From positions 4,291,001 to 4,355,000 of the forward strand of contig NZ_CP012661.1 of assembly GCF_001620265.1 (NCBI RefSeq): a DNA stretch of 64,000 bases, read 5' to 3'. Position numbers and translations under genes: made by a program. The stretch comes from Frigidibacter mobilis. Its GTDB lineage: Bacteria; Pseudomonadota; Alphaproteobacteria; Rhodobacterales; Rhodobacteraceae. Position 1 is the first letter of the stretch, and each line of letters opens with the position of its first letter. The notes below the pieces were generated by a model, which searched no databases, was not told the DNA's origin, and saw only the letters and a program-made list of their open reading frames with translations. Below are positions 32,217-41,639 of the stretch, in pieces.

Positions 32217-32687
32217 CTACTTCTCTTCGTAGAGGACATAGTCCTCTTTCGTGGCGCCACAGTCCGGACAGCACCAATCATCGGGAATCTGACTGAACAG
32301 AGTTCCCGGCGGGAAACCTTCGTGTTCGTCGCCAAGGGCTTCGTCGTAGATATGACCGCATGTGATGCAAAGCCATTTCCGGTAGGTGGTTCCGGCAGCG
32401 GGGGCCGCCTGTGCCCCCGGAGCAGGCTGCGGCGCTGGCGCTTGCGGTGCGGCAGCAGGAGCGGCAACCGCCACGGGTTCGGGCGCCGGGGCCGGAACCG
32501 GGGTTGGTGCTGGCGCTGCGGCTTCGCCGATCAACACAAAGTCCTCTTTGTCGCGGACCGCGCAATCGGGACACGAAAAGTCTACGGGTACTTGCGACCA
32601 CGGCGTTCCTGGCGGGAAACCTTCATGCGGGTGGCCCTGGATTTCATCGTAGGTATATCCGCAATCCGGGCATTGATATTTAGCCAT
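32217..32687 (-). CDS. alkG: Two-domain rubredoxin AlkG
   Basis: A 156-residue iron protein that carries electrons from rubredoxin reductase to AlkB. Domain 1 has CPDC at 6-9 and CPDC at 39-42; domain 2 has CITC at 107-110 and CPDC at 140-143, each able to bind one Fe by four Cys. They are separated by a linker of about 45 residues made almost only of Ala and Pro (55-99). The two-domain form is typical of the OCT-plasmid AlkG. Intact. The start has GGGAGGAATGAACA upstream. Confidence 0.95.
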   Translation of the reverse strand: MAKYQCPDCGYTYDEIQGHPHEGFPPGTPWSQVPVDFSCPDCAVRDKEDFVLIGEAAAPAPTPVPAPAPEPVAVAAPAAAPQAPAPQPAPGAQAAPAAGTTYRKWLCITCGHIYDEALGDEHEGFPPGTLFSQIPDDWCCPDCGATKEDYVLYEEK

Positions 32688-32810
32688 TGTTCATTCCTCC
32701 CTTACACACGTGCGTTGACAGGCAGGCACATGCGTCGTTCCAGATTTTCTGTCGGTTGTGTCTGCGGCCCCGTCATCAAGTGAGAGCAAGGGGCTGTTTG
32801 TCAGGCCAGT

Positions 32811-32831
32811 GTTGGCCCCATCGGGGCCAAC
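32811..32831. repeat. Hairpin in the alkB-alkG gap
   Basis: A perfect 9-bp stem, GTTGGCCCC / GGGGCCAAC, with a 3-base loop lies 30 bp after the alkB stop in a 173-bp gap. No T-run follows on the minus strand. It may stabilise the alkB message or reduce readthrough into alkG. This gap is where Pseudomonas operons carry alkF; I see no rubredoxin gene in it. Confidence 0.7.
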
Positions 32832-32860
32832 TCCTTAGTCTGAGGCGCCATGCGAGGGTT

Positions 32861-34071
32861 TTATTCGGCAGGCATGGCGGCAGGTTGTGCAGGTGCGACC
32901 GACCCGAATTTACGGTCATAGTACTCACGCATGCCAGGCTCGATCTGAATCTTGTTCAGGTCACCTTTGGCCCAGTCCAAGACACGATGATCCATGATCG
33001 ATCGGAACCAGGAGGGGACCAGCGCCGCAAAGAACATCCCGGGATAGCCCGAAGGAAGCGCAGGCAGATCCTTGAAGTCCCGCAGGGATTGATAGGACCG
33101 CGTCGGGTGCGCGTGGTGGTCCGAGTGCCGCTGCAGGTGGAACAGGATCAGGTTGGACATGATATGGTTCGAGTTCCACGAATGGTGCGGCTTCTGATGC
33201 TCATACTTGCCGTTGGGCAGTTTTTCGCGCAGCAAGCCATAATGCTCGATATAGTTGGCCGAGGTCAGCTGCCACCATCCGTACGCCATCTGAATGGGCA
33301 GGAACACAAGCATGATGGGCCCGAAGAATGCCAGCAGCCCGGCGTAAAGAACGACGGTAATGATCAGCGGCTGAAGAATTTCGTTATCCAGGCTCCAGAC
33401 ATTCTTACCACTCCGCTCAAGGCGAACCTCTTCAAGCTCCCAAGCGCGTTTGAAAGCCCCGGGGATCTCGCGGGTTGCGAAAGAATAGATGTTTTCGCCC
33501 ATACGCGAGGTTGCCGGGTCTTGAGGGGTGGCAACGTCACGGTGGTGCCCTTTGTTATGCTCAATGAAGAAGTGGCCATATCCAACCACAGCCAGCACCA
33601 ATTTGGCCATCCAGCGGTCAAATGTTTCTTTCTTGTGGCCCAGTTCATGGCCGGTGTTTAGTGCCAAACCGTTGACGATACCCAGCGACAGTGCAAGCGC
33701 AATGAACTCAAAGGCATTGACCGATTGGGTTGCCACCCACCAGCAGGACCCGACCAGAGCCGCATAGTGCATGGGTACAGTCAAATAGGTGAGCACGCGA
33801 TAGTAGCGATCTTTTTCAAGATCAGGCACGGCCGATTCGGGGGATTCGAGAAATCCTCTCCGAACATCGCGTCCAGCAGTGGTACCGCCAGATACCACAG
33901 AATCAAGACAGTTCCGTACCAGATGCTCCATCCGGTTACCGAGACCAGGTAAAGTCCGATCAGCGGCGTTGCCGGCCAGAATACGGACAAAATCCAAAAA
34001 TACCGCTTCTTATCAACGTATGCTTCATTGGCGCCGGCTTCTGCCGCGGCCGTTTCGTTCAAATCCTTCAT
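32861..34071 (-). CDS. alkB: Alkane 1-monooxygenase AlkB (one run frameshift)
   Basis: An integral-membrane di-iron hydroxylase that converts n-alkanes to 1-alkanols. After adding one T near 33852 (joining AMFGEDF to LESPESAVPDL) it has 403 residues. The histidine boxes are intact: HELGH (142-146), HNKGHH (172-177) and HLQRHSDHH (312-320), plus the NYIEHYG signature (273-279). Several hydrophobic helices occupy residues 25-70, 95-165 and 235-265. The ATG at 34071 has GGGAGGAAC upstream. It is the first gene of the operon; electrons come from AlkT through AlkG. Confidence 0.93.
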
Positions 34072-34192
34072 CAGTCTGTTCCTCCCTGAAAGGCTGTCAT
34101 TTGGCCGTACGGTGGCCAGAAGCATGATTGCATTGCTTCCTCCTGCCGCTTGACGCTGAGAGGGCAAATTCCTCACAGACAGGCCAGCTAAC

Positions 34193-34212
34193 AACTACAC
34201 GTTCGTGTAGTT
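34193..34212. promoter_or_regulatory. 20-bp palindromic operator upstream of alkB
   Basis: A near-perfect palindrome, AACTACACG-TT-CGTGTAGTT (9-bp arms), lies 122 bp before the alkB start and 23 bp from the IS1380 insertion. Its form suits a dimeric repressor of the TetR type. The known alk regulator AlkS is a MalT/LuxR-type activator, so this site may belong to another regulator not in the window, or be an unusual AlkS site. Confidence 0.65.
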
Positions 34213-34234
34213 TTGAGTTTCGCGTGCTATGGTT

Positions 34235-34239
34235 ATGGA
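34235..34239. repeat. IS1380 target-site duplication, left copy
   Basis: ATGGA directly before the IS1380 terminus, repeated at 35910-35914. Confidence 0.8.
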
Positions 34240-35909
34240 CCCACATTCTCCAAGTAAGTCGCTGATTTCGCTGTCGTAATCGTGATATTTCGCATATAAA
34301 TCATGGCGTTGACGGCTGCGAGGGGCGCGTTTCATGGATCACCTGGAGGGTGCGGGCTTGGCGCGGGGAGATCGGGTTGATTTCGACCGCCGTGTGCGTC
34401 TGGAGTTCCGTGGTGCGCAGATCAGTTCAGACGGTGGCCTGCTGGTGATGCGCGAGCTTGATGACGTGCTCGGCCTGTCCAATCTGGCGTCGGAGGCGCT
34501 GCGAGACAGCCGCACCGGGAAGAACACGCTCCATCGGCTTGACGGATTGTTCCGGCAATCGGTGTTCGGACGACTGGCCGGATACGAGGATGTGAACGAT
34601 GCCGACCGCTTGGCCCTCGATCCCGTGATGCGTCAGGTCGTTGGCGGCAGGGCCGTCGAGGCGCAAGCTGCTTCGGCATCGCAGATGGGACGGTTCGAGA
34701 CCGAGACGCTGGCTCTGGCCGCGAACCGGGCGGCGCTGGCCGATCTGAACGGCCAATGGATCGACCGGTTTCATGACCGCAACGGGTTGAAATACATCGT
34801 GCTGGACATGGACAGCTCGGTCAGCCCCACCCACGGCGATCAGGAAGGTGCTGCCTGGAACGGGCATTTCGACTGCACCTGCTATCACCCCATCTTCTTG
34901 TTCAACCAGTTTGGCATGCTGGAGCGCTGCGCCCTGCGTAACGGCAATGTCCACAGCGCCGATGGCTGGCGGGATGTCCTTGATCCCGTCATTGCCCGAT
35001 ATGCTGGCCGCGACCTTGGTGGACGCTTCTTCCGGGCCGACGCTGCCTACGCGATCCCCGCGATCTATATGCGGCTGGAAGAAGCCAGGTTCTTCTACGC
35101 CATCCGTCTGCCCGCCAACGCCGTCTTGCGCGAGAAGATCGCGCATCGGCTGACACGGCCCGTGGGACGGCCTTCGCTGACCAAGGTCAAACGGTTCTTC
35201 GAGGACTTCGAGTATCAGGCGGCGTCCTGGGACAAGCCGCGCCGCGTCATCGCCAAGATCGAATGGCATCCGGGCGAGCTGTTCCCCAAAGTCGGCTTCA
35301 TCGTCACCAACCTGCCGATGGAGCCAGACTGGGTGGTGAGGTTCTACAACCAGCGCGGCACCGCAGAGCAGCACATCAAGGAAGGCAAATATGCCTTTCG
35401 CTGGACGCGGCTGTCATGCCGGAAGTTCCGGCACAACGAGGTGCGGCTGCAACTGCACGCGCTGGCCTACAACCTGGCAACCTTCCTGCGCTGCATCGAA
35501 CTGCCCGAGGCCATGGCGGACTGGTCGTTGACCAGCCTGCAACTCAAGCTGATCAAGATCGGCGCCCGCGTCGTCCGCCACGCCCGCGCCATTACCTTCC
35601 AGTTGGCCGAGGTCGCCGTCACCGGCCCGATGGTGCGGGCCGTCCTTGCCGCCATCCGCCGTCTTCGAACGCCTCCGTCATGCGCATGACCACGATCCAT
35701 GCCCAAGCTGAACGAAAGCGGCAGGACAGGTCCGTCTGCCGCGCGGAAAAGCGGCTCTGCCGGGCCAGAATGCTGCGGGTTCGAGGCTTGATCCACCCGA
35801 CTTCGGCCGTTTGCGCGACGACAGACACCGCTCGGGCGAAAAACGCTTGCCCAGCGAGCAAAATCAGGCGATCTTGAAGTCAAGCGGCAGGCCACTTGGG
35901 GAATGTCGG
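34240..35909 (+). mobile_element. IS1380-family insertion sequence
   Basis: A 1670-bp element with imperfect inverted repeats (CCCACATTCTCCAAGT at the left, CCGACATTCCCCAAGT reading in from the right) and a 5-bp ATGGA duplication. It has one transposase gene. It split the divergent alkB/alkS promoter region. The clean target duplication indicates simple insertion. Confidence 0.88.
34334..35689 (+). CDS. IS1380-family transposase
   Basis: A 451-residue DDE (transposase_DDE_1) protein, intact. Recognisable segments are SSDGGLLVMRELDDVLGL (N-terminal), IVLDMDSSVSPTHGDQEGA with the first catalytic Asp (about residue 158), FRADAAYAIPAIY with the second (about 238), and YNQRGTAEQHIKEGKY with the Glu (about 345). 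These are characteristic of IS1380 transposases. The start at ATG 34334 is about 95 bp inside the left terminus. The 200 bp after the stop up to 35909 is untranslated IS sequence. Confidence 0.93.
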   Translation: MDHLEGAGLARGDRVDFDRRVRLEFRGAQISSDGGLLVMRELDDVLGLSNLASEALRDSRTGKNTLHRLDGLFRQSVFGRLAGYEDVNDADRLALDPVMRQVVGGRAVEAQAASASQMGRFETETLALAANRAALADLNGQWIDRFHDRNGLKYIVLDMDSSVSPTHGDQEGAAWNGHFDCTCYHPIFLFNQFGMLERCALRNGNVHSADGWRDVLDPVIARYAGRDLGGRFFRADAAYAIPAIYMRLEEARFFYAIRLPANAVLREKIAHRLTRPVGRPSLTKVKRFFEDFEYQAASWDKPRRVIAKIEWHPGELFPKVGFIVTNLPMEPDWVVRFYNQRGTAEQHIKEGKYAFRWTRLSCRKFRHNEVRLQLHALAYNLATFLRCIELPEAMADWSLTSLQLKLIKIGARVVRHARAITFQLAEVAVTGPMVRAVLAAIRRLRTPPSCA

Positions 35910-35914
35910 ATGGA
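35910..35914. repeat. IS1380 target-site duplication, right copy
   Basis: ATGGA directly after the IS1380 terminus, the partner of 34235-34239. Confidence 0.8.
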
Positions 35915-35952
35915 GTCGGGACACCAACGATACATCGCTTCGGGAGGGAGGG

Positions 35953-38562
35953 ATGACAACGCCCTCCAGAGCAAACCCAGACGACATCTCAGACTTTTTG
36001 GAACGGATGAATACCCGTCGTACGAGGTACTCACGAGGTTATCTTAAACGCGACAGGCTGAGTTTTGTAGGACACCCGACAGCCAAGTGTCTTCGTTACA
36101 AAGCGCCTCCCGGTTTTGGCAAGTCTGTCCAGGTCGCGCAGTGCGCCCAAGCCGCGCTCGAAAGAAACGAAGACTGCATCTACCTGGATTTTTCGTCGTT
36201 CCGGCCAAAGGACCTATCTGAAGCCGATTTAATTGCGAATTCGATTGTCGCGGCGCTTTCCTCCGAAGGATTCTCCGAGACACCGACCACGAGTAGTGTG
36301 AATATCCTCGCGCTGCGCCTGCTCACGGATCATGAAAGACCCGTCACGATATGCCTGGATGGCGTAACAGACGCTGCCACAACCCAAAGGTTTCTGAGAG
36401 CGATCGCACTGGAAACGCCGGAAACCGTTCGATTGGCCTTAAGCGAAGGCTTGCCCGACGCGATGGCATCTCTGTCAGCCCTCTCGGATGTCGTCACGAT
36501 CGGTCCGGATGATTTGGGTTTCACCCTCGATGAAACCGGCTCGGTTCTGTCACTGGACGCAGATCAGGCAAGGAGAATATTCGATTTGACGGGCGGCTGG
36601 CCACTTCTGTGCGCGCTGGCGGGAAAATCAAATACCCCAGGCGTAGGCATCGCCCATCTGCCCGAGGTTCAAGCCTATTTCGAAAACGATGTGCTGGCGC
36701 AGGTGCCGCAACCGCTCCGCGATTGCCTGATGAAAGCCAGCTGGCTGGAAGAAATCAATGAAGATGTCTGCAACTACGTGTTCAAGACGGACGCTGCAGG
36801 CCTTAAACTGGCTAAACTTGAATCGCACTATCGCCTTTTGGCGTCCAGCACTGCAACGCCAAACCGCTATGAAATGAACCGGGCGCTGAAAGAGTATCTG
36901 CGCAATCGTTTCATAGAGGCAAACGGATCGCGCCAGTCGTATTTCCTGAAACGTATCGCATTCTGGCATTGGCGAAGAAGAGAATACCGCTTGGTCATTA
37001 AAGTGGCCCTGCGGGCCCAAGATCATAATTGGGCCCAACGTCTGGGCGAACAAGCTCTGCTGGACCTTGCCCTGAGGCAGGGAGAGATCGAGGCCTTGAT
37101 AACCTGGTTCACCGGCATTCCTCGGTTCAAATTAATCCAGACACCATCCTTGGCCATCGGATATGCTTGGGTGCTGTACTTCGGCCAACGTGCTCAGGAA
37201 GCTCAAGAGGTGCTGGACAGACTGAACGTCTTGCCAGCTTCAGATCCCGCGAAACAGGACGACCCGAATGGATGGGGGAACTGGTCCACGCCATTGGTCT
37301 GGCCACACATGATGAAATGAAAGAAAGCGATGAAGGCTGCACTGCATGGGTTGACACCTATGGGTTGGTCAACCCGTCGGGCAGGCGGCTGCACAGACCT
37401 GCAGAGCCTTCATTGCCGCCTCTGACAGGCAGTTCACTATCCTTTCGGATCAAATCGCCACGGCCACGGTCACAAGCGGAGCAGTCCGTCACCGCTATGC
37501 GTTTGGCTGGCTTGCTGCGGCCGGTATCCTGGCCAGACTGCTCAATGGCGACATTTATGGCGCGCGCGCCGAAATCCGACGGGCACAGAAAGATGAAAAC
37601 GTCGCCCACGAGCGCACGCCGTTTGTCAAAGGAATGTTCACCTCCTTCGAATTTCAGGTCCAGGCAGAAGACGGATCAATCACACCTGACGACGGCCTCC
37701 TGCATGAGGCTCTCGATTTCGCGCTGGCATTCGGGTGACGGATGTGGTGTGGAACACGGTTCGAAGCGCGGTCGAGGTATATATTCGCCGAGGTGACACA
37801 TCCCGGGCCTTCTTGTTGCTGGAACGCTGCCGCCTTACGGCAAACGAGCGCGGCTTGAAGCGGTTGGGTATCCTGATTCGGTTGGGTACCGAAGTCTTTG
37901 CCATGGGATCCCGAACGAGTACCTCGCTCGGGATCGGACCTCTCCCATCGGACGAAGACTTGGTCTTCTTGCCAAACCAAAATCGCGCTATTCGAGCGGA
38001 ACGTGAGTTGCTCGAAGCCTCAAGGTTTCTGCGTGACGGGAAACTGGGTCTGGCCGAGAGGCAGGCGCGAAAAGCTTTGACAAACTTTGCCGCCATCAGG
38101 GACCAACGCGGTGAGATCAGGGCGCAATGTACGCTTGCGGCCACTATCCATCTGATGGGCGACGAGAAGCAGGCAATAAAAAGAATGGTCGATGCCAATC
38201 TGCAAGCACAACAACTGGGTGCATTCAGGTCTTTGGAAAACAGGCGGCATTTTCTGAGGGTCATCAGCCCAACAGCAAAAGCGTTCCTGGGTCAAAAGGC
38301 AGACCAAGTTTCGATTGCCGGAAAAACGGCGCATGAACTGACGATCTCTAGGCTCCCGCTGCACATATATCTGCCCGATCAGCCGAAAGCAAATCGGGTT
38401 TTGCAGCATGCGGCACTCGGGTTGAGCAACAAGGAAATTGCAGCGCGCCTGCATGTCACGGAAGACACTGTGAAATGGCATTTCCGGAGAATCTTATCCT
38501 CCCTAAATGCCAGCAACCGTACCGAGGCCGTGTTAATCGCACGCTCGAAAGGCCTCATTTAA
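35953..38562 (+). CDS. alkS: MalT/LuxR-type alkane regulator AlkS (three run frameshifts)
   Basis: A large STAND-type activator that senses alkanes and activates alkB transcription. It has an N-terminal P-loop YKAPPGFGKSVQ (about residue 50), long TPR-like helical sensor repeats, and a C-terminal LuxR helix-turn-helix, LSNKEIAARLHVTEDTVKWHFRRIL. Adding one base near 37264, 37374 and 37734 gives a continuous protein of 870 residues, close to Pseudomonas AlkS. The ATG at 35953 is preceded by GGGAGGGAGGG. Only 38 bp of native upstream DNA remains because IS1380 lies directly upstream, so its promoter may come from the IS. Confidence 0.88.
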
Positions 38563-38595
38563 GAAGACTTCTACATACTCAGGGAGGAACGAAAA

Positions 38596-39771
38596 ATGGA
38601 AACAACCGTGATCATCGGCAATGGGGTCGCTGGGACGACTGCAGCCGCAACACTGCGCAGAAACGGCTACGAAGGCACCATTAAGCTGATAGGTGAAGAA
38701 GCGGCGCTCCCTATCAACGCCCACCTCTGTCAAAGGCGTGGTTGCTGGATTCAGACAGGCCAAAACCGACCCTTTGCGGCCGCTTTCCTTCTATGAAGAT
38801 AACCGCATCGACCTGATGCGCGCGCGCAAAGTCGCCAAGATTGACACGAACGAGCGAAGAATTTTCTTTTCAGATGGTAAAACAACGAAATTCGATAACC
38901 TGATCCTCGCAACCGGAGCGGCGCCTCGCCGCCTCGACTTGAAGGGGCCGACCTGAAAGGGATTCACTACCTAAGAGACTTGGGGACTCCGCAAGGCTTC
39001 GCCAGGCGCTGAGGCGCCCAGAGTGTCGTGACGTCGTCATCGTCGGTGCCGGTGTGATCGGACTCGAGGTGGCCTCTGCCGCAATTGATAGTGGAAAGGC
39101 CGTCACGATCATAGAGGTTGGTGGACGAGCAATGGCTCGCGTTGCCTCTCCTGCAGCGACAAACTTCATCACTGAAAAGCTATCAGATGCTGGGTGCGTT
39201 TCATGTTCAACAAGCGTCTCGAAGAGTTTGGCGCTGCTAATCAACATGTTTCTTCCATTAACCTTGAAAACGGAGTAGAGATTAAGGCCGATCTTGTGTT
39301 GGTGAGTATTGGAGCGGCGCCGAATATAACCTTAGCCCAGGACGCGGGCTTGGTTTGTGACAATGGAATCTGTGTGGATCAGGACATGCGGACATCCGAC
39401 CCAAGATTTTCGCGATCGGTGATTGCGCGCGCGGTGACAACGCGTTCGTGTCGGGAAAGCCGCGCATTGAAACTGTCCACAACGCATCCTCCCAGGCACA
39501 AATCGCAGCAGCTGCTATCTGCAATAAAACACGCCCAGCTCCCGTACCACCACGATTTTGGTCCGACCTCAAAGGCATGAAGGTTCAAGCCATAGGAATA
39601 GCGGCCGGTTACGATCTGGTACGACGCGTTCCAACCCAGCCTCCGACGTCATTGGAGGTGCACCTAAAATACCGCGACCGTCTTGTTGCAGCCGAGGTTA
39701 TAAACCTTCCCCATCGTCAAGGCGAACTGGTTAAAGAGATTTCTCCCGTATCATTTTCAGATACAAAGTAA
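38596..39771 (+). CDS. alkT: Rubredoxin-NAD(+) reductase AlkT (six run frameshifts)
   Basis: A FAD protein that passes electrons from NADH to rubredoxin AlkG. It has the N-terminal FAD motif VIIGNGVAGTTAAATLR, LILATGAAPRRLDLKG, the NADH motif VVIVGAGVIGLEVASAAID and the C-terminal FAD-contact IFAIGDCARGDN. The frame breaks at six runs (about 38709, 38768, 38949, 38985, 39191, 39406). Adding one base at each gives 393 residues with LPYQRPPLSKAWLLDSDRP and other family segments in order. AGGGAGGAACGAAAA precedes the ATG. It lies 33 bp after alkS, as in alkST. Confidence 0.87.
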
Positions 39772-39921
39772 CTGAAAATCCCTGTCAAAACCATGCGACT
39801 TCCGAAGGGAGTGTGCTTCGGATTTTATGGCCAACAGCAAATATGAATGCTGTGCAGCCTACAGCTAAAAGTCGCTTCCTTTAGAATTCGTCCTCTACAA
39901 CCTCCCTGTGGACGACCAACT

Positions 39922-39954
39922 GGCGGCACCGGTATTGCCGGTGCCGCCCTTTTC
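39922..39954 (+). terminator. Rho-independent terminator after alkST
   Basis: GGCGGCACCGG and CCGGTGCCGCC form an 11-bp stem with a 5-base loop, followed by CTTTTCC. It lies 150 bp after the alkT stop and on the plus strand has the stem-plus-T-run form of an intrinsic terminator. Confidence 0.7.
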
Positions 39955-40085
39955 CGAAAGAGTAATTGAACGGCCCATAATGTTTGCGAGACGGATCATC
40001 CCGTGACCTGCTTTTGGGCAGGCACCCCATTCCGGCGATCACGCGCCGTTCCAAGAATTCTACTCCGCACCTCCGAATGTAACAT

Positions 40086-40102
40086 ATATCGCGTGGCGAT
40101 AT
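40086..40102. promoter_or_regulatory. Palindromic operator before the XRE gene
   Basis: ATATCGC-GTG-GCGATAT, 7-bp arms, ends 27 bp before the XRE regulator start. Small XRE repressors usually bind such sites in their own promoter, so autoregulation is likely. Confidence 0.6.
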
Positions 40103-40129
40103 TTCGCGCATCGTGTCCGTTTCGCGGGC

Positions 40130-40339
40130 ATGAACTTGCGGGACCGTGTAGCACTGAACATCCAGGAATTGAGACGCGCCCGCGGCCTCAGCCAGGAGGA
40201 GCTTGCTCATCGGGCCGACGTGAGCCGCGGCCATATGGGCAAGGTCGAGAACGCCAAGTTCGCGGCCTCCCTCGACCTTCTCGAACGCATCGCTCGGGCG
40301 CTCAATGTCGACCCCGAAGAACTCTTCGCGAAACGCTAG
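40130..40339 (+). CDS. XRE-family transcriptional regulator
   Basis: A 69-residue single-domain helix-turn-helix protein. The HTH covers about residues 10-60: IQELRRARGLSQEELAHRADVSRGHMGKVENAK-type sequence with the usual Cro/C1 spacing and a DLLERIARALNVDPEELF tail. Proteins of this size often repress conjugation operons or act as antitoxin-like repressors. It faces the transfer genes and has a palindrome in its promoter. Confidence 0.9.
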   Translation: MNLRDRVALNIQELRRARGLSQEELAHRADVSRGHMGKVENAKFAASLDLLERIARALNVDPEELFAKR

Positions 40340-40416
40340 TCCGTTTCCTGCGGCTTTGATCCCGCCATTCCCAACGAAAGAAAGAACGGCAAGAACAGTA
40401 CGAGTGGCACGGGTAC

Positions 40417-40617
40417 ATGGCGAAAAGAAAGACAGGCTGGCCCTTTCAGGACGGGTTTCTGAACGATGGTACGCAGGAGATCCACCTGTTCACCGATTAC
40501 CGTTGGAATGATGGTTCGGTGAGCCGCCGCTGGCATGTCGACCCAGAACGCTTCGATGTCAGCTTTGCCGAGCTTCGCCCGGTTTCCCTGAACACATCGG
40601 ACCGTTCGGATCAGTAA
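40417..40617 (+). CDS. Small hypothetical protein
   Basis: A 66-residue protein of unknown function, rich in aromatic and charged residues (WPFQDGFLNDG, LFTDYRWNDGSVSRRWHVD). No signal peptide or membrane segment. It begins at ATG 40417, 77 bp after the XRE gene, and overlaps the end of the convergent gene by 7 bp. It may be co-transcribed with the regulator. Confidence 0.55.
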   Translation: MAKRKTGWPFQDGFLNDGTQEIHLFTDYRWNDGSVSRRWHVDPERFDVSFAELRPVSLNTSDRSDQ

Positions 40618-41189
40618 GAGAACCACTCCGAGTGGCCCATGTTGCCCTCGTAGTCGCCGTATTCGACCATGATGCTGCGGGAATAGAAGTGCCAAAGGCC
40701 ACCGCTGGTCGGATAGGCGATCTCCTGACCGCTTTCCGAGATGAATGTCGAGGGCCAGGGCGTGTGGGATCCGTAGACCCGCTGGATGTAGCGGCAGGTC
40801 CGGTTCTCGCGATCGCAGGAACGGATCGACCAATCCCATTGCCGGGGTTCGTCGCGAGGCTCGTAGGAGCGCCCGGTGAACCAGATCACATGGGTTCGGT
40901 TCAGCCATTCGTATTCGGGCAGGTTGGTGTCGAGCTCACCCTCCCCACCTGGCCCACCCAGCTCGACCGGCACATTGGCAAAGGTGCAGACCCCGAAGGG
41001 CGGCAGACTCGGCCAAGGTGTGATCCGACGAATCATCGTGCGATAGGCCCGCGCGCAGACAGCGCTCGGGGGGAAACCACCTGCCATACAGAGCATGATG
41101 GCGCAGTCGATGTCATAGGCCTGCGCCTTTTCCGGGGCGCCAAACACCGCCATCGCCCCCATCGCAGCTGCCATCGCCTGTCGTCTCAT
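40611..41189 (-). CDS. Exported cysteine-containing protein, transfer-region associated
   Basis: A 192-residue protein with a signal peptide (MRRQAMAAAMGAMAVFGAPEKAQA) and a mature region with Cys pairs (DCAIMLCMAGGFPPSAVC near the start, CDRENRTC later) that could form disulfides in the periplasm. I recognise no domain; its place beside virB genes suggests a transfer-associated exported protein. The ATG at 41189 is chosen because the signal peptide starts there. It points away from the virB operon. Confidence 0.7.
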   Translation of the reverse strand: MRRQAMAAAMGAMAVFGAPEKAQAYDIDCAIMLCMAGGFPPSAVCARAYRTMIRRITPWPSLPPFGVCTFANVPVELGGPGGEGELDTNLPEYEWLNRTHVIWFTGRSYEPRDEPRQWDWSIRSCDRENRTCRYIQRVYGSHTPWPSTFISESGQEIAYPTSGGLWHFYSRSIMVEYGDYEGNMGHSEWFSY

Positions 41190-41222
41190 GTCACTCTCCC
41201 GCAAAAGTTGCGCAGACTATCG

Positions 41223-41249
41223 TGCAATATGTATTTCCCTGCAATATGT
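41223..41249. promoter_or_regulatory. Direct repeat in the divergent region before the virB genes
   Basis: TGCAATATGT occurs at 41223-41232 and again at 41240-41249 (17 bp apart), in the 131-bp space between the exported-protein gene and the first rightward gene. A TTGACT hexamer follows at 41254. This may be a regulator site over a promoter for the transfer operon. Confidence 0.4.
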
Positions 41250-41320
41250 CGTATTGACTCCATATGACTTTATGGCCTTAGTGTCGTGAAGTAGAAGGGC
41301 TCTCGTGGGAGAGTCCGAAC

Positions 41321-41635
41321 ATGCCGATAGCGCGCAACCAGATCCTGATCACCATCGATGGGGTGAAAGACCTGTCCGAGAAGGGCATCGCGTTCCGCTG
41401 CCGGTATGAACTCGTGGGGTTCACGGACGATGGCAAGCCGCGCTACCAGTGCATCTACCTGCGCGAGGGCGAGCCGGAAGCCATTCTGGTCTCGACACGG
41501 ATCACCCCGCACGGGCCAGAGCCTCGGTATTTCAACATATGGCCGGGGCTCTTCAAACATCATCTCGAGTTCGGTGACGGGCGCGATCTGCGCTTTGGTC
41601 CTGACTACAGCATCACCCTCGAGGAGCGCGGCTGA
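41321..41635 (+). CDS. Hypothetical protein preceding virB1
   Basis: A 104-residue soluble protein, mostly predicted beta strands ([42 protein letters not shown]). No known domain. It is the first rightward gene of the transfer operon; its stop lies at the point where the transglycosylase frame begins to be coding, suggesting coupling. Confidence 0.6.
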   Translation: MPIARNQILITIDGVKDLSEKGIAFRCRYELVGFTDDGKPRYQCIYLREGEPEAILVSTRITPHGPEPRYFNIWPGLFKHHLEFGDGRDLRFGPDYSITLEERG

Positions 41636-41639
41636 CGTC

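Larger units (their letters stand above)
39772..40129. other. Gene-free spacer between alkT and the conjugation block
   Basis: I see no gene here. It holds a strong terminator-like hairpin (39922-39954) and a palindrome before the XRE gene (40086-40102). It marks the junction between the lower-GC alk block and the high-GC transfer block. Confidence 0.6.

Noticed and set aside
35263..35877. A 204-codon plus-strand frame overlapping the IS1380 transposase end
   Set aside because: Out of frame with the transposase and Arg/Pro rich; a shadow of the real gene plus IS non-coding DNA.
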